Origin: Pseudomonas viridiflava
GTDB taxonomy: Bacteria; Pseudomonadota; Gammaproteobacteria; Pseudomonadales; Pseudomonadaceae
Length of the DNA stretch: 64,000 bases
Assembly (NCBI RefSeq): GCF_900590755.1
Contig: NZ_UUOC01000004.1
Span: 434,001 to 498,000, forward strand
Direction: 5' to 3'
Positions 40,267-53,034 of the stretch are shown one piece after another. A program made the position numbers and the translations under genes. Within the stretch, counting starts at the first letter, position 1; every line of letters starts with the position of its first letter. The notes below the pieces were generated by a model, which had not been told where the DNA came from, ran no database searches, and saw nothing but the letters and a program-made list of their open reading frames with translations.

Positions 40267-40860
40267 ATGAGCAATGACGGCGTGAATGCAGGCCGGCGTC
40301 GCTTCCTCGTGGCGGCCACATCTGTGGTTGGCGCAGCAGGAGCGGTGGGGGCTGCGGTCCCGTTCGTGGGGTCATGGTTTCCCAGTGCCAAGGCGAAAGC
40401 TGCGGGCGCACCAGTGAAGGTGAATATCAGCAAGATCGAAGCAGGGCAGCAGATGATCGCCGAGTGGCGCGGCCAGCCAGTTTTCATTGTTCGTCGTACC
40501 GAAGAAATCCTGGGCAATCTTGGGAAAATCACGGGCCAGTTGTCCGACCCTGAATCCAAAAACTCGGTCCAGCCCACTTACGTTGACCCCGTTGTCCGCT
40601 CGATCAAGCCGGAAATCCTGCTGCTGATCGGCATCTGCACCCACTTGGGGTGTTCCCCGACTTTCCGTCCTGAAGTAGCTCCCGCCGACCTGGGGAAAGA
40701 TTGGGTGGGCGGTTATTTCTGTCCGTGTCACGGCTCTCACTACGACCTCGCTGGCCGAGTCTACAAGTCGCAACCTGCGCCTTTGAATCTGCCAGTGCCG
40801 CCGCATTCCTATGAGTCGGACAATATCATTGTCATTGGCGTCGATCAGGAGAGCGCGTAA
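40267..40860 (+). CDS. petA: Ubiquinol-cytochrome c reductase iron-sulfur (Rieske) subunit
   Basis: 197 residues from ATG 40267, GGAGAGG upstream. The N-terminus carries a Tat-type RR motif (AGRRRFLVAATS) and an anchor helix. The Rieske cluster ligands are in CTHLGC and CPCHGS. It takes electrons from ubiquinol in the cytochrome bc1 complex. Its stop overlaps the petB start by 1 nt. Confidence 0.97.
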   Translation: MSNDGVNAGRRRFLVAATSVVGAAGAVGAAVPFVGSWFPSAKAKAAGAPVKVNISKIEAGQQMIAEWRGQPVFIVRRTEEILGNLGKITGQLSDPESKNSVQPTYVDPVVRSIKPEILLLIGICTHLGCSPTFRPEVAPADLGKDWVGGYFCPCHGSHYDLAGRVYKSQPAPLNLPVPPHSYESDNIIVIGVDQESA

Positions 40861-42071
40861 TGAGCAAGTTCATGGATTGGGTAGATGCCCGTTTTCCCGC
40901 CACCAAAATGTGGGAAGACCATCTCAGCAAGTATTACGCGCCAAAAAACTTCAATTTCTTCTACTTCTTCGGTTCTCTGGCCCTGCTGGTGCTGGTCAAT
41001 CAGATCCTGACCGGCGTCTGGCTGACGATGAGCTACACGCCATCGGCTGAAGAGGCATTCGCTTCTGTTGAATACATCATGCGCGACGTCGAATACGGCT
41101 CGATTCTGCGTCTGCTGCACTCCACCGGCGCGTCGGCATTCTTTATCGTCGTGTATCTGCACATGTTCCGTGGCCTGCTTTACGGCTCATATCAAAAGCC
41201 GCGCGAGCTGGTGTGGATCTTCGGCATGCTGATTTACCTGGCGCTGATGGCTGAAGCCTTCATGGGTTATCTGCTGCCATGGGGCCAGATGTCCTATTGG
41301 GGGGCGCAGGTGATCATCTCGCTGTTTGGCGCGATTCCATTCATCGGTGACGATCTGACCCAATGGATTCGCGGCGATTATCTGATCTCAGGGATTACCC
41401 TCAACCGCTTCTTTGCGCTGCACGTGGTTGCGCTGCCCATCGTGGTTCTGGGGCTGGTCGTGCTGCACATTCTGGCGCTGCATGAGGTGGGTTCGAACAA
41501 CCCCGATGGCGTCGATATCAAGAAGCACAAGGACGAAAACGGCATCCCTCTGGATGGCATTCCGTTCCATCCGTACTACACCGTTAAAGACATTGTCGGC
41601 GTCGTGGTGTTCCTCTTCGTGTTCTGCTCGATTGTGTTCTTCTTCCCGGAAATGGGTGGCTACTTCCTCGAAAAACCCAACTTCGAGGTGGCAAACGCGT
41701 TCAAGACGCCTGAGCATATTGCCCCGGTCTGGTACTTCACGCCGTTCTACGCAATTCTTCGCGCCATCCCTGACAAGCTGATGGGTGTCATGGCCATGGG
41801 GGCCGCGATTGCCGTGTTGTTTGTGTTGCCCTGGCTCGACCGCAGCCCGGTCAAATCCATGCGCTACAAGGGTTGGCTGAGCAAAATCTGGCTACTGGTG
41901 TTCTGTGTGTCTTTCGTGATCCTCGGCGTGTTGGGCGTTCTGGCTCCCACCCCTGGGCGCACGTTGCTGTCGCAGGTCTGTACGTTCCTGTACTTCGCCT
42001 ACTTCATTCTGATGCCGTTCTATACCCGGCTCGAAAAGACCAAACCGGTTCCAGAAAGGGTGACTGGCTGA
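40860..42071 (+). CDS. petB: Cytochrome b subunit of the bc1 complex
   Basis: 403 residues with at least eight transmembrane helices. Paired heme-ligand histidines appear in LHSTGASAFFIVVYLHMFRG and ALHVVALPIVVLGLVVLHI (parts quoted); the PEWY-like site is PVWYFTPFYA here. It holds hemes bL and bH and the Qo and Qi quinone sites. It shares 1 nt with petC. Confidence 0.97.
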   Translation: MSKFMDWVDARFPATKMWEDHLSKYYAPKNFNFFYFFGSLALLVLVNQILTGVWLTMSYTPSAEEAFASVEYIMRDVEYGSILRLLHSTGASAFFIVVYLHMFRGLLYGSYQKPRELVWIFGMLIYLALMAEAFMGYLLPWGQMSYWGAQVIISLFGAIPFIGDDLTQWIRGDYLISGITLNRFFALHVVALPIVVLGLVVLHILALHEVGSNNPDGVDIKKHKDENGIPLDGIPFHPYYTVKDIVGVVVFLFVFCSIVFFFPEMGGYFLEKPNFEVANAFKTPEHIAPVWYFTPFYAILRAIPDKLMGVMAMGAAIAVLFVLPWLDRSPVKSMRYKGWLSKIWLLVFCVSFVILGVLGVLAPTPGRTLLSQVCTFLYFAYFILMPFYTRLEKTKPVPERVTG

Positions 42072-42853
42072 TGAAAAAGCTATTTGCGGTATTGATTCTT
42101 GCTGCTCTGCCAATGCTGTCATTTGCCGCCGAACACGGTGGTCCTGAGTTGGAAAGCGTCGACATCGATGTGTCTGACAAGGCTGCCATGCAGGACGGTG
42201 CGCGGACCTTCGCCAACTATTGCATGGGTTGTCACAGCGCCAAGTTCCAGCGTTACGAGCGTGTGGCCGACGATCTGGGTATTCCCCACGAGTTGATGCT
42301 CGACAAGCTGGTGTTTACCGGGGCCAAGATCGGCGATCACATGAATATCGGCATGCAGTCCAACGATGCCAAGGCCTGGTTCGGTGCTGCGCCGCCCGAC
42401 CTGACGCTGGTTGCTCGGGTGCGCGGTACTGACTGGCTGTATGGCTACCTTCGTTCGTTCTACGAAGACCCGGCCCGGCCGTGGGGCGTGAACAACAAAG
42501 TGTTCCCCAATGTCGGCATGCCTAACGTGCTGGTGGGCCTGCAAGGTCGACAGGTCGTAGGCTGCAAACAAGTTCAGGTGGTCGACAATGGCAAGAAGCA
42601 GTTCGACCCGCTGACCGGTGCGCCGTTGACCCATGAAGCCTGTGATCAACTGACCATCGTGCCGAAAACCGGCAGCTTGAACGAGGAGCAGTTCGACGAG
42701 AAGGTCAAGAATCTGGTGACTTTCCTGGCCTACTCAGCGAATCCGGTGAAGCTTCAGCATCAACGTATAGGCACCTATGTGCTGCTTTACCTGGCTTTCT
42801 TCTTCGTCTTCGCCTATCTGCTCAAGCGCGAATACTGGAAGGATGTCCACTGA
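42071..42853 (+). CDS. petC: Cytochrome c1
   Basis: 260 residues from ATG 42071; a longer frame overlapping petB is rejected. It has a signal peptide (MKKLFAVLILAALPMLSFA), a single CXXCH heme site in NYCMGCHSAKFQRYERV, and a C-terminal anchor (VLLYLAFFFVFAYLLKREYW). It passes electrons from the Rieske protein to soluble cytochrome c. Confidence 0.97.
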   Translation: MKKLFAVLILAALPMLSFAAEHGGPELESVDIDVSDKAAMQDGARTFANYCMGCHSAKFQRYERVADDLGIPHELMLDKLVFTGAKIGDHMNIGMQSNDAKAWFGAAPPDLTLVARVRGTDWLYGYLRSFYEDPARPWGVNNKVFPNVGMPNVLVGLQGRQVVGCKQVQVVDNGKKQFDPLTGAPLTHEACDQLTIVPKTGSLNEEQFDEKVKNLVTFLAYSANPVKLQHQRIGTYVLLYLAFFFVFAYLLKREYWKDVH

Positions 42854-43076
42854 TTCTGTAACGCCAAGGCAACACATCGCGCCTTCGGGCGCCTTCCGAG
42901 GCAATAAACGCAGGGCAAATGTCGTTGTGACGGCAAGATTGCAGAATTTACATCGCGTAAATGAGCTATCTTGTCGCCCGCAATGATCACTGCCTCAATG
43001 CGGTCGTTGCGGGAGGCGTCCGAGGGCGCTTTCGTTTTTCTGTTTCCCATAAATTCAACAAGCGAGGAGGACCGCC

Positions 43077-43694
43077 ATGGGCGTGACCAACCGGTTGGCC
43101 TGTTACTCCGACCCCGCCGACCACTATTCCCATCGCGTACGCATTGTGCTCGCCGAGAAAGGTGTCAGCGCCGAAATCATCGATGTTGTGTCGGGTACTC
43201 ACCCGGCGAAATTGATCGAGGTAAATCCCTACGGCAGCGTGCCTACCCTGGTCGATCGTGACCTGGCGTTGTACGAGTCGACGGTGGTGATGGAATATCT
43301 GGATGAGCGTTATCCGCATCCACCTTTGCTGCCGGTCTATCCGGTGGCGCGTGCCAACAGCCGCCTGCTGATCCATCGGATCCAGCGTGACTGGTGTGCA
43401 CTTGTGGATCTGATTCTGGATCCGCGCAGCAAGGAAAGCGCCCGGGTTCCGGCGCGCAAAGAGCTGCGAGAAAGTCTGACCGGCGTTTCGCCACTGTTCG
43501 CCGAGAAAGCTTTTTTCCTCAGTGACGAGCAAAGCTTGGTCGATTGCTGTCTATTGCCCATACTCTGGCGCTTGCCCGTGCTGGGTATCGAATTGCCGCG
43601 GCCTGCCAAGCCGTTGCTTGATTATATGGAGCGCCAATTTGCGCGTGAGGCATTTCAGGCAAGTCTGTCTGCTGCCGAACGTGACATGCGCTAA
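43077..43694 (+). CDS. sspA: Stringent starvation protein A (SspA)
   Basis: 205 residues, GST-like fold: an N-terminal thioredoxin domain ([23 protein letters not shown] in part) and helical C-terminal domain. The active-site Cys of true GSTs is absent. SspA binds RNA polymerase and alters sigma-70 promoter use in stress and virulence. The 223-bp gap upstream separates it from petC; the gene follows GAGGAGG. Confidence 0.95.
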   Translation: MGVTNRLACYSDPADHYSHRVRIVLAEKGVSAEIIDVVSGTHPAKLIEVNPYGSVPTLVDRDLALYESTVVMEYLDERYPHPPLLPVYPVARANSRLLIHRIQRDWCALVDLILDPRSKESARVPARKELRESLTGVSPLFAEKAFFLSDEQSLVDCCLLPILWRLPVLGIELPRPAKPLLDYMERQFAREAFQASLSAAERDMR

Positions 43695-43711
43695 GGCCTA
43701 AGGAGCCGTTG

Positions 43712-44122
43712 ATGAACTCCAGTCGCCCTTATCTGATTCGTGCTCTCTATGAGTGGATCGTCGATAACGATTGCACCCCGCATATGCTGGTCAATGCGGA
43801 ATATCCATCAGTGCAGGTCCCGCAAGGGTTTGCCAACGATGGACAAATTGTCCTGAACATTTCTCCGTCTGCTGTTCGCCATCTGCACATGGATAACGAC
43901 GCCGTCAGCTTTGAAGGTCGCTTCGGCGGCGTTCCGCATACCCTGTACGTGCCTGTGGGCGCGATTCTGGGCATTTATGCCCGGGAGAATGGTCAGGGTA
44001 TGGTTTTCGATCTGGAGCCTCCGTTCGAAGACGATGAAAGCATCGAGCAGGATGACGAAACTCCACCTGATGACGAGCCACCTCGCCCAACCGGCCGGCC
44101 AAGTCTGAAAGTAGTGAAGTAA
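43712..44122 (+). CDS. sspB: ClpXP protease specificity-enhancing factor SspB
   Basis: 136 residues from ATG 43712 with AAGGAG upstream. The N-terminal SsrA-binding domain shows RPYLIRALYEWIVDNDCTPH, and an acidic flexible linker (DDESIEQDDETPPDDE) leads to the short ClpX-binding tail RPSLKVVK. SspB delivers ssrA-tagged peptides to ClpXP. It is co-transcribed with sspA (17 nt apart). Confidence 0.95.
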   Translation: MNSSRPYLIRALYEWIVDNDCTPHMLVNAEYPSVQVPQGFANDGQIVLNISPSAVRHLHMDNDAVSFEGRFGGVPHTLYVPVGAILGIYARENGQGMVFDLEPPFEDDESIEQDDETPPDDEPPRPTGRPSLKVVK

Positions 44123-44133
44123 TCCAGCCAAAG

Positions 44134-44161
44134 AAAAAGGCGACCCTTGGGTCGCCTTTTT
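44134..44161. terminator. Bidirectional terminator between sspB and dolP
   Basis: AAAAAGGCGACCC-TT-GGGTCGCCTTTTT: an 8-bp GC stem flanked by A5 and T5, so it can work on both strands for these convergent genes. This is the only convergent junction in the window without a REP element. Confidence 0.9.
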
Positions 44162-44192
44162 CTTGCGTGGCTTTTGTTACAAGCGGCTGTGA

Positions 44193-45391
<1,199 letters not shown>

Positions 45392-45527
45392 CTATTCGGG
45401 CGGATTCAGAAGTGTCCTGAAGGCTTCCCGGCACACATCTGTGCAGCCCGCAAAGCAAGGAGCGAAAATCGGTGTTGGGTGTGGTGTGTTGCATAAGGCT
45501 TGAACTTTGCCTGTGTCTCGGCAGGGA

Positions 45528-45899
45528 TCAGCATTCGAAAGCATGCTTGATCCAGCTCAGGGGAGAGCCGCTTTTGGCATTGCCCTCTACCGCTACGACG
45601 TCAAACCGGCACGCTGCATCGGCCCATCGAGTCTCTTTCTGGAGGAACAATTGCGCCGCGAGAATGAGCTTTTCCTGTTTGCGAAAATCAACGCTTTCCA
45701 GCGCTCCACCCCAGGCGGAATGTCGCCGGTAGCGAACTTCGACGAATACTACTGTATCTCCGTCGAGCATGACCAGATCAAGCTCACCGCGTTTGCATAA
45801 CCAGTTTTGTGCAATCAGCTGCAATCCATGCTGCTGCAAATGCCGCAGGGCGTAGGCCTCAGCCTCGCGCCCTGCGTTCAGGCGGGTATTGCCCTGCAT
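45528..45899 (-). CDS. yraN: YraN family protein (UPF0102, endonuclease-like fold)
   Basis: 123 residues. Restriction-endonuclease-like core: GREAEAYALRHLQQHG, the E-x-D-L segment RGELDLVMLDGDTVVFVEVRYR with the predicted metal site, and a late FDVVAV strand. The function is unknown. Its ATG is adjacent to the lpoA stop, and the order lpoA-yraN-diaA-dolP equals that of E. coli. Confidence 0.92.
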   Translation of the reverse strand: MQGNTRLNAGREAEAYALRHLQQHGLQLIAQNWLCKRGELDLVMLDGDTVVFVEVRYRRHSAWGGALESVDFRKQEKLILAAQLFLQKETRWADAACRFDVVAVEGNAKSGSPLSWIKHAFEC

Positions 45900-47714
45900 T
45901 TACGGCGCGGTGTCCGGCAGGCGCTGGATCTTGCCATCGACGAATTGGGCCCATGGCAATTGACGTTCTACGCGACGGGTCGGGCTCATGCTGAGGCTAC
46001 CGGACAGGCCGTCAACGCGGCTTTCAGGCAGGGTTTTAAGCTGGCTCAGACGCGGTGCCAGACGATAGGCGTCCACACCCATGGCGTACAGGCGACCCAG
46101 AGGTCCTGCCGCTGCTGGCCATTGAGTGATCACTTGCTGACGCAGTGGGTCAGTGGAACTCAACAACCACGGCGTATCACAGAACAGGACGCCATTAAGG
46201 TCCATGTACTGCGCATGGTCGTTGCTGTTGGTGAACAAGTGCGAAGTGGCATACACCGGCACATCACCGGCGTACTGGAAAACCATGGTCGGCTTGATCT
46301 GCTGAGCTTGCTGCGGCGTTGCGGCGAGGAACATGAAGTCGATGTCCTGACGACGCGTCGGCTGGGCAGCGACTTGTGTGCCTACTGTGCTCTGCAGGCG
46401 TTGCGCGCGGCCTTCGCTGTTGCGCAGTTGGAACAGGTCTGCCACTTGTTGGGCCAGTGCAACCGGTTGATCAACGTGCTCAGCGGCGATCAGCTTGCCG
46501 CCTTTGGCCTGCCAGCTCTGACGGAAGGCTTCAAGAACGCGGTCACCCCATTCGCCTTTCGGCACCATGGCAACGGCGCTGCGCTTGCCATCAGCCCAGG
46601 CACGGCGTGCTACTTCGCGGGCTTCGTCTTCGGCGGCAAGGCCAAACTGAAACAGTTGCTGCGGGCCTTCGGTGCTGGCGTCGCTGTAGTTCAACGCCAG
46701 AGTAGTGATAGGCAGTTGAGGGCGGCTATTGAGTTGTTTGACCAGTGGCTTTTCCAGCGGACCAACCACCAGTTGCACGCCAGCGGCCTGTGCCTGACGG
46801 TAGAACTCGTCCATGGAAGTCAGGCGCGAGCTGTCGAATACCTGAATCGCAGGCGGGTTCTGCCCGGCTTGCTGAGCCTGATAGTGAGCGGCCATGAAGC
46901 CTTCACGCAGTGCTTTGGCGACAGCTGCCAGCGGACCTTCCTGGGGCAGCAGCAACGCGATTTTAGTCAGTGGCTCGCTGGTCAGAGCGCGCAGTTGAGC
47001 CAGCTTCTCAGGGAGCTGGATGGCTGCCGGATGTTTCGGGTGTGCTGCTTTCCAGGTGTCGATGGCGGCTTGTTGTTGCTCAAGGGTGCCAGCACCTTTG
47101 ATGGTGCGCGCCAAATCCAGCCAGCCACCGAAGTCGTCAGTGGTTGTGCTTTGTAGCTGTTCAGGTGGCAGCGCGGCAACCATCGTCCAGATCGCATCGT
47201 TGTTGGCGGCCAGTTCGGCACCTTGCAACAGTGGGCCGACGAATACCCGCTCGCGAATGGCCGGAAGAATCTGGCCGTCAGCTTCCAGGGCGCGGGCGCG
47301 AACGGTCTGGGTGCGCACCTGTTGCTCTACGGAAAGCTCGCCCAGACGTTGCAGGCTCGGGTGGTTCAGTGCAGTCAGCGCAGCTTTGGGCTGATTGCGA
47401 CCCATCGCCAGCTCGGCATCCAGGGTGACCGCAAATACTTGTTGGCCAGGCTTGAGCAAGTCTACCTGTACCTGCGCAAGGATCTGCGCGGCGCGACCAG
47501 GATTGTTCTGCCGATTGGCCAGGTCAGCGGCGCTCAGGCGAAGCAGTGCTGCCTGATCTGGCGTCTTGGCGGTCGCGGCCTGATCAAGCAGTTGCTCGAT
47601 GCTGGCGTCGGGGGTACGAGGGAGTTCGCCAAGGCTGGACGAAGGCGAGCTGGCGCAAGCGGCCAATAGGGCAGCGAGGCAGAGGGCAGAGAACAGCCGC
47701 AGGCAAGCGATCAT
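45900..47714 (-). CDS. lpoA: Penicillin-binding protein activator LpoA
   Basis: 604 residues from ATG 47714 (MIACLRLFSALCLAALLAAC), lipobox LAAC with Cys20; the open frame extends further upstream but lacks a signal. The N-terminal TPR-like domain (residues ~30-250) is followed by a periplasmic-binding-protein-like C-terminal domain (KIALLLPQEGPLAAVAKALREG from about residue 270). LpoA sits in the outer membrane and activates PBP1A from the periplasm. Confidence 0.94.
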   Translation of the reverse strand: MIACLRLFSALCLAALLAACASSPSSSLGELPRTPDASIEQLLDQAATAKTPDQAALLRLSAADLANRQNNPGRAAQILAQVQVDLLKPGQQVFAVTLDAELAMGRNQPKAALTALNHPSLQRLGELSVEQQVRTQTVRARALEADGQILPAIRERVFVGPLLQGAELAANNDAIWTMVAALPPEQLQSTTTDDFGGWLDLARTIKGAGTLEQQQAAIDTWKAAHPKHPAAIQLPEKLAQLRALTSEPLTKIALLLPQEGPLAAVAKALREGFMAAHYQAQQAGQNPPAIQVFDSSRLTSMDEFYRQAQAAGVQLVVGPLEKPLVKQLNSRPQLPITTLALNYSDASTEGPQQLFQFGLAAEDEAREVARRAWADGKRSAVAMVPKGEWGDRVLEAFRQSWQAKGGKLIAAEHVDQPVALAQQVADLFQLRNSEGRAQRLQSTVGTQVAAQPTRRQDIDFMFLAATPQQAQQIKPTMVFQYAGDVPVYATSHLFTNSNDHAQYMDLNGVLFCDTPWLLSSTDPLRQQVITQWPAAAGPLGRLYAMGVDAYRLAPRLSQLKTLPESRVDGLSGSLSMSPTRRVERQLPWAQFVDGKIQRLPDTAP

Positions 47715-48000
47715 GTATAGGGTCCTGATACTCGAGCAAATTAGCGGGGAATTGTACCCAAGCGCTGGCATGGGTGCGACGTCGACGGCATTTAAAGCCA
47801 TTTAAAGCAGTGATATAGATCGCAGCATAGGCAAACAAGCGTCATTGCGGCTGTTTTCAATGTGCTGCTGGAGTGAGTCAGTCATGACTTTCCCTTCCTT
47901 TTTCGGTCTTCCGTGAGTGTGCGGGTCATTCGTTGCAGTCGTAGTCTGTACAATGCAAACCCATCACCCCTGTAGGGTAACAAACCATGAGGTCTGCGCT

Positions 48001-48873
48001 TTGACTGCTCCAGTTGCTTTGAATTCCGCCGCGGGCTCGCTTTATGTAGTAGCCACACCTATCGGCAATCTGGATGACATGAGCGTGCGGGCGTTGAAAG
48101 TGTTGCGTGAGGTTGCGCTGATTGCTGCCGAGGATACCCGTCACTCCATGCGATTGATGCAGCATTTCGGCATATCCACGCCATTGGCGGCCTGTCATGA
48201 GCATAACGAGCGCGACGAAGGCAGCCGTTTTATTACCCGGTTATTGGCTGGCGATAGCGTTGCGCTGATTTCGGATGCGGGTACGCCGTTGATTTCCGAC
48301 CCCGGTTATCACCTGGTTCGGCAGGCTCGGGCTGCCGGGATTGCCGTGGTGCCGGTGCCGGGCGCCTGTGCATTGATCGCCGCCTTGTCGGCAGCGGGTT
48401 TGCCGTCTGACCGGTTTATCTTCGAAGGCTTTCTGCCTGCCAAGGCCGTTGGGCGTCGGGCGCGGCTCGAATTGCTCAAGGAAGAGCCGCGTACCCTGAT
48501 CTTCTACGAGGCTCCGCACCGGATTCTTGAGTGTCTGCAGGATCTGGAGCTGGTGTTCGGTCCTCAGCGCCCGGCGTTGCTCGCCCGCGAGCTGACCAAA
48601 ACCTTCGAAACCCTCAAAGGCCTGCCGCTGGCCGAGCTGCGCGAATTCGTCGAAAGCGACAGCAATCAGCAGCGTGGTGAATGTGTGGTGTTGGTGGCTG
48701 GCTGGACCGAGCCGGAAGATGAAGATGTGATCGGTAGCGAAGCGCGGCGAATTCTGGATTTGCTGCTTGAAGAGATGCCACTCAAGCGTGCCGCGGCCTT
48801 GGCAGCTGAAATTACCGGCGTGCGCAAAAACCTGCTGTATCAGGTGGCGCTAGACAAGCAAAAGGGCGAATAA
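48001..48873 (+). CDS. rsmI: 16S rRNA (cytidine-1402-2'-O)-methyltransferase RsmI
   Basis: 290 residues from a TTG start at 48001 (MTAPVALNSAAGSLYVVATP), chosen because GAGG lies 8 nt upstream and homologues start just before the GSLYVVATPIGNLDD block. A GTG at 47992 is an alternative. Tetrapyrrole-methylase fold with LISDAGTPLISDPGY and a C-terminal helical domain. It 2'-O-methylates C1402 in the decoding centre. It is divergent from lpoA; the 286-bp gap between them has no other gene. Confidence 0.94.
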   Translation: MTAPVALNSAAGSLYVVATPIGNLDDMSVRALKVLREVALIAAEDTRHSMRLMQHFGISTPLAACHEHNERDEGSRFITRLLAGDSVALISDAGTPLISDPGYHLVRQARAAGIAVVPVPGACALIAALSAAGLPSDRFIFEGFLPAKAVGRRARLELLKEEPRTLIFYEAPHRILECLQDLELVFGPQRPALLARELTKTFETLKGLPLAELREFVESDSNQQRGECVVLVAGWTEPEDEDVIGSEARRILDLLLEEMPLKRAAALAAEITGVRKNLLYQVALDKQKGE

Positions 48874-48907
48874 AGCGCTGCGGCGCGGGCCTGCGACGTT
48901 TTAAAGC

Positions 48908-48936
48908 TTGTTCTGCGCGGGTTGTGCCGCTAACCT
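48908..48936 (+). promoter_or_regulatory. Candidate rnpB promoter
   Basis: TTGTTC (48908-48913) and TAACCT (48931-48936) with 17-bp spacing; the RNA 5' end would fall near 48944. Confidence 0.5.
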
Positions 48937-48943
48937 TGGCGCC

Positions 48944-49305
48944 GGAGAGTCGATTGGACAGTCGCTGCCTCTTATTGTTCGCAATTAAGGGGGGGAGGAA
49001 AGTCCGGGCTCCATAGGGCGGAGTGCCAGGTAACGCCTGGGAGGCGTGAGCCTACGGAAAGTGCCACAGAAAATAACCGCCTAAGCGCTTCGGCGCCGGT
49101 AAGGGTGAAAAGGTGCGGTAAGAGCGCACCGCACGTCTGGCAACAGGTCGTGGTCAAGGTAAACCCCACTCGGAGCAAGACCAAATAGGGTTCCAAGGCG
49201 TGGCCCGCGCTGGAACCGGGTAGGTTGCTAAAGACGTCCAGTGATGGCCGTCGTAGAGGAATGACTGTCCTCGACAGAACCCGGCTTACAGATCGACTCT
49301 CCACC
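48944..49305 (+). ncRNA. rnpB: RNase P RNA (bacterial class A)
   Basis: The ends pair (GGAGAGTCGAT at the 5' end, ATCGACTCTCC at the 3' end) to form helix P1. The universal core is present: GAGGAAAGTCCGGGCTCC near 48996 and the late AGACCAAATAGGG and GACAGAACCCGGCTTACAG blocks. RNase P removes 5' leaders from tRNA precursors. The T7 run directly after the 3' end, with P1, serves as terminator. The mraZ-proximal location between rsmI and the dcw cluster is normal in Pseudomonas. Confidence 0.97.
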
Positions 49306-49508
49306 TTTTTTTCTCCCTTCGTTTCATCCGCATTACACCCCCTCGTAATACCAAAAAAATCTTAAACCTCACAAATCACTTTAACTTCGGCGCGCAGCTG
49401 TTTGAGCTGTGTCGGAATTATCTGTCAGAACGCTCGCAAAATTCGCGTCAGACGTCGCAAAACACTCGTAAATCTCAGTTATGTAAGGGTTTTCCTTAGG
49501 ACCGTGCC

Positions 49509-49538
49509 TTGACGGTGTGGTGGGCGCGTTCCTATAGT
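49509..49538 (+). promoter_or_regulatory. Promoter of the dcw cluster (Pmra)
   Basis: TTGACG (49509-49514) and TATAGT (49533-49538) with 18-bp spacing, about 74 bp before mraZ. The region from the rnpB T-run to this promoter (about 200 bp) shows nothing else recognisable. Confidence 0.7.
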
Positions 49539-49546
49539 GTGCGCAA

Positions 49547-49571
49547 GTGGCAGAAAGTGGCGTGAAGTGGG
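49547..49571 (+). promoter_or_regulatory. MraZ operator (three GTGG direct repeats, 10-bp period)
   Basis: GTGGC-AGAAA-GTGGC-GTGAA-GTGGG: GTGG starts at 49547, 49557 and 49567, exactly one helical turn apart, just downstream of the expected transcription start. MraZ binds TGGG-type repeats spaced by 5 nt in other bacteria and represses its own operon. Confidence 0.8.
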
Positions 49572-49611
49572 TTTTTTTAACGCAAAAAGTTAGAATTCGG
49601 AGAAAGCGCCT

Positions 49612-50067
49612 GTGTTTCGTGGTGCAAACGCTATCAATCTCGATGCAAAGGGCCGTCTCGCTATGCCGAGCCGGTACCGTGACGAGTTGGATTCGCGTAG
49701 CGCAGGCCAGTTAATCGTAACAATTGACGCGGTTGATCCTTGTTTATGCCTTTACCCGCTCTCCGAGTGGGAGCTGATCGAGGCCAAATTGCGTGACCTT
49801 GCAACATTTCGTGAAGAAAACCGTCGCCTGCAACGTTTGTTGATCGGTAATGCGGTGGACCTCGAGCTTGATGGCAGTGGTCGTTTTCTGGTTCCGCCAC
49901 GTCTTCGTGAATATGCCAAGTTGGATAAGCGCGTGATGTTGGTAGGCCAGCTCAATAAGTTTCAACTGTGGGACGAGGACGCCTGGAACGCTCTTGCTGA
50001 TGCGGATCTGGCGGCCATTCAACAACCTGGCGCGATGCCTGATGAATTACGTGACCTGATCCTGTGA
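49612..50067 (+). CDS. mraZ: Transcriptional regulator MraZ
   Basis: 151 residues from GTG 49612, with GGAG 11 nt upstream. Two AbrB-like MraZ repeats, each with a DxxGR motif: [18 protein letters not shown] and [18 protein letters not shown]. It forms a ring that binds the repeats in front of the gene and autoregulates the dcw cluster. Its stop overlaps the rsmH GTG. Confidence 0.96.
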   Translation: MFRGANAINLDAKGRLAMPSRYRDELDSRSAGQLIVTIDAVDPCLCLYPLSEWELIEAKLRDLATFREENRRLQRLLIGNAVDLELDGSGRFLVPPRLREYAKLDKRVMLVGQLNKFQLWDEDAWNALADADLAAIQQPGAMPDELRDLIL

Positions 50068-51007
50068 CTATGACTAGCGGCTTTACCCACATCACCGTAC
50101 TGCTCGAAGAAGCCGTAGAGGCTCTCGCGGTGCGCACTGATGGCTGCTATATGGATGGCACGTTCGGGCGTGGCGGGCATAGCCGACTCATATTGCAGAA
50201 GCTTGGCCCTGATGGCCGATTGCTAGGTTTCGACAAGGATCCCCAAGCAATTGCCACCGGGCAAACGCTAGCGGCCGAAGACGGCCGCTTTGTCATTGTG
50301 CAGCGCAGCTTCGCCGAGCTGGGCTCGGAGGCTCAAGCACGCGGGATTGCGGGCAAGGTCAACGGTATTCTGCTGGACCTTGGCGTGTCGTCGCCGCAGC
50401 TGGATGATCCGGAGCGCGGCTTCAGTTTCATGAATGACGGCCCGCTGGATATGCGCATGGACCCGAGCCGTGGCGTCAGCGCGGCAGAGTTCATCGCCAC
50501 TGCTCCGGTTGAAGAAATTGCCCGTGTCTTCAAGGAATACGGCGAAGAGCGTTTTTCCAAGCGTATGGCGGCTGCGGTCGTCGCACGTCGCGAAACCCAG
50601 CCTTTCGAGCGCACCGCTGATCTGGCCGAAGTGCTCAAGGTTGCGAACCCGGCATGGGAGAAGGGCAAGAACCCTGCGACCCGTGCTTTCCAGGGCTTGC
50701 GCATCCACGTCAACAACGAGTTGGGTGATCTGGAAGCCGGTCTGGAAGCAGCACTTGACGCACTGGAAATCGGTGGCCGTCTGGTAGTGATCAGCTTCCA
50801 TTCCCTGGAAGACCGCATCGTCAAACTCTTCATGCGCAAACTGGCTAAAGGTGAAGCGGACAACATGCCGCGTGATCTGCCAATCCAGTTCAAGGCGTTC
50901 GATCCGAAAATCAAGATTCACGGCAAGGCACAATTCGCCTCCGACGACGAAACCAAAGCCAACCCCCGCTCACGCAGCGCTGTCATGCGCGTAGCGGAGA
51001 AGCTCAG

Positions 51008-51011
<4 letters not shown>
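50064..51011 (+). CDS. rsmH: 16S rRNA (cytosine-1402-N4)-methyltransferase RsmH
   Basis: 315 residues from GTG 50064 ([18 protein letters not shown]); an ATG two codons later is possible. SAM site [13 protein letters not shown], then [12 protein letters not shown] and [13 protein letters not shown]. It N4-methylates C1402 of 16S rRNA; RsmI, encoded 2 kb upstream, modifies the same nucleotide. It overlaps mraZ by 4 nt and ftsL by 4 nt. Confidence 0.97.

Positions 51012-53033
<2,022 letters not shown>

Positions 53034-53034
<1 letters not shown>

Noticed and set aside
42888..42905. GCGCC-TTCG-GGCGC hairpin after petC as a terminator
   Set aside because: The stem is short and no T-run follows; a real petC terminator was not identified.
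48972..49304. Open frame antisense to the RNase P RNA
   Set aside because: It lies wholly inside a structured RNA gene and its translation matches no family I know.
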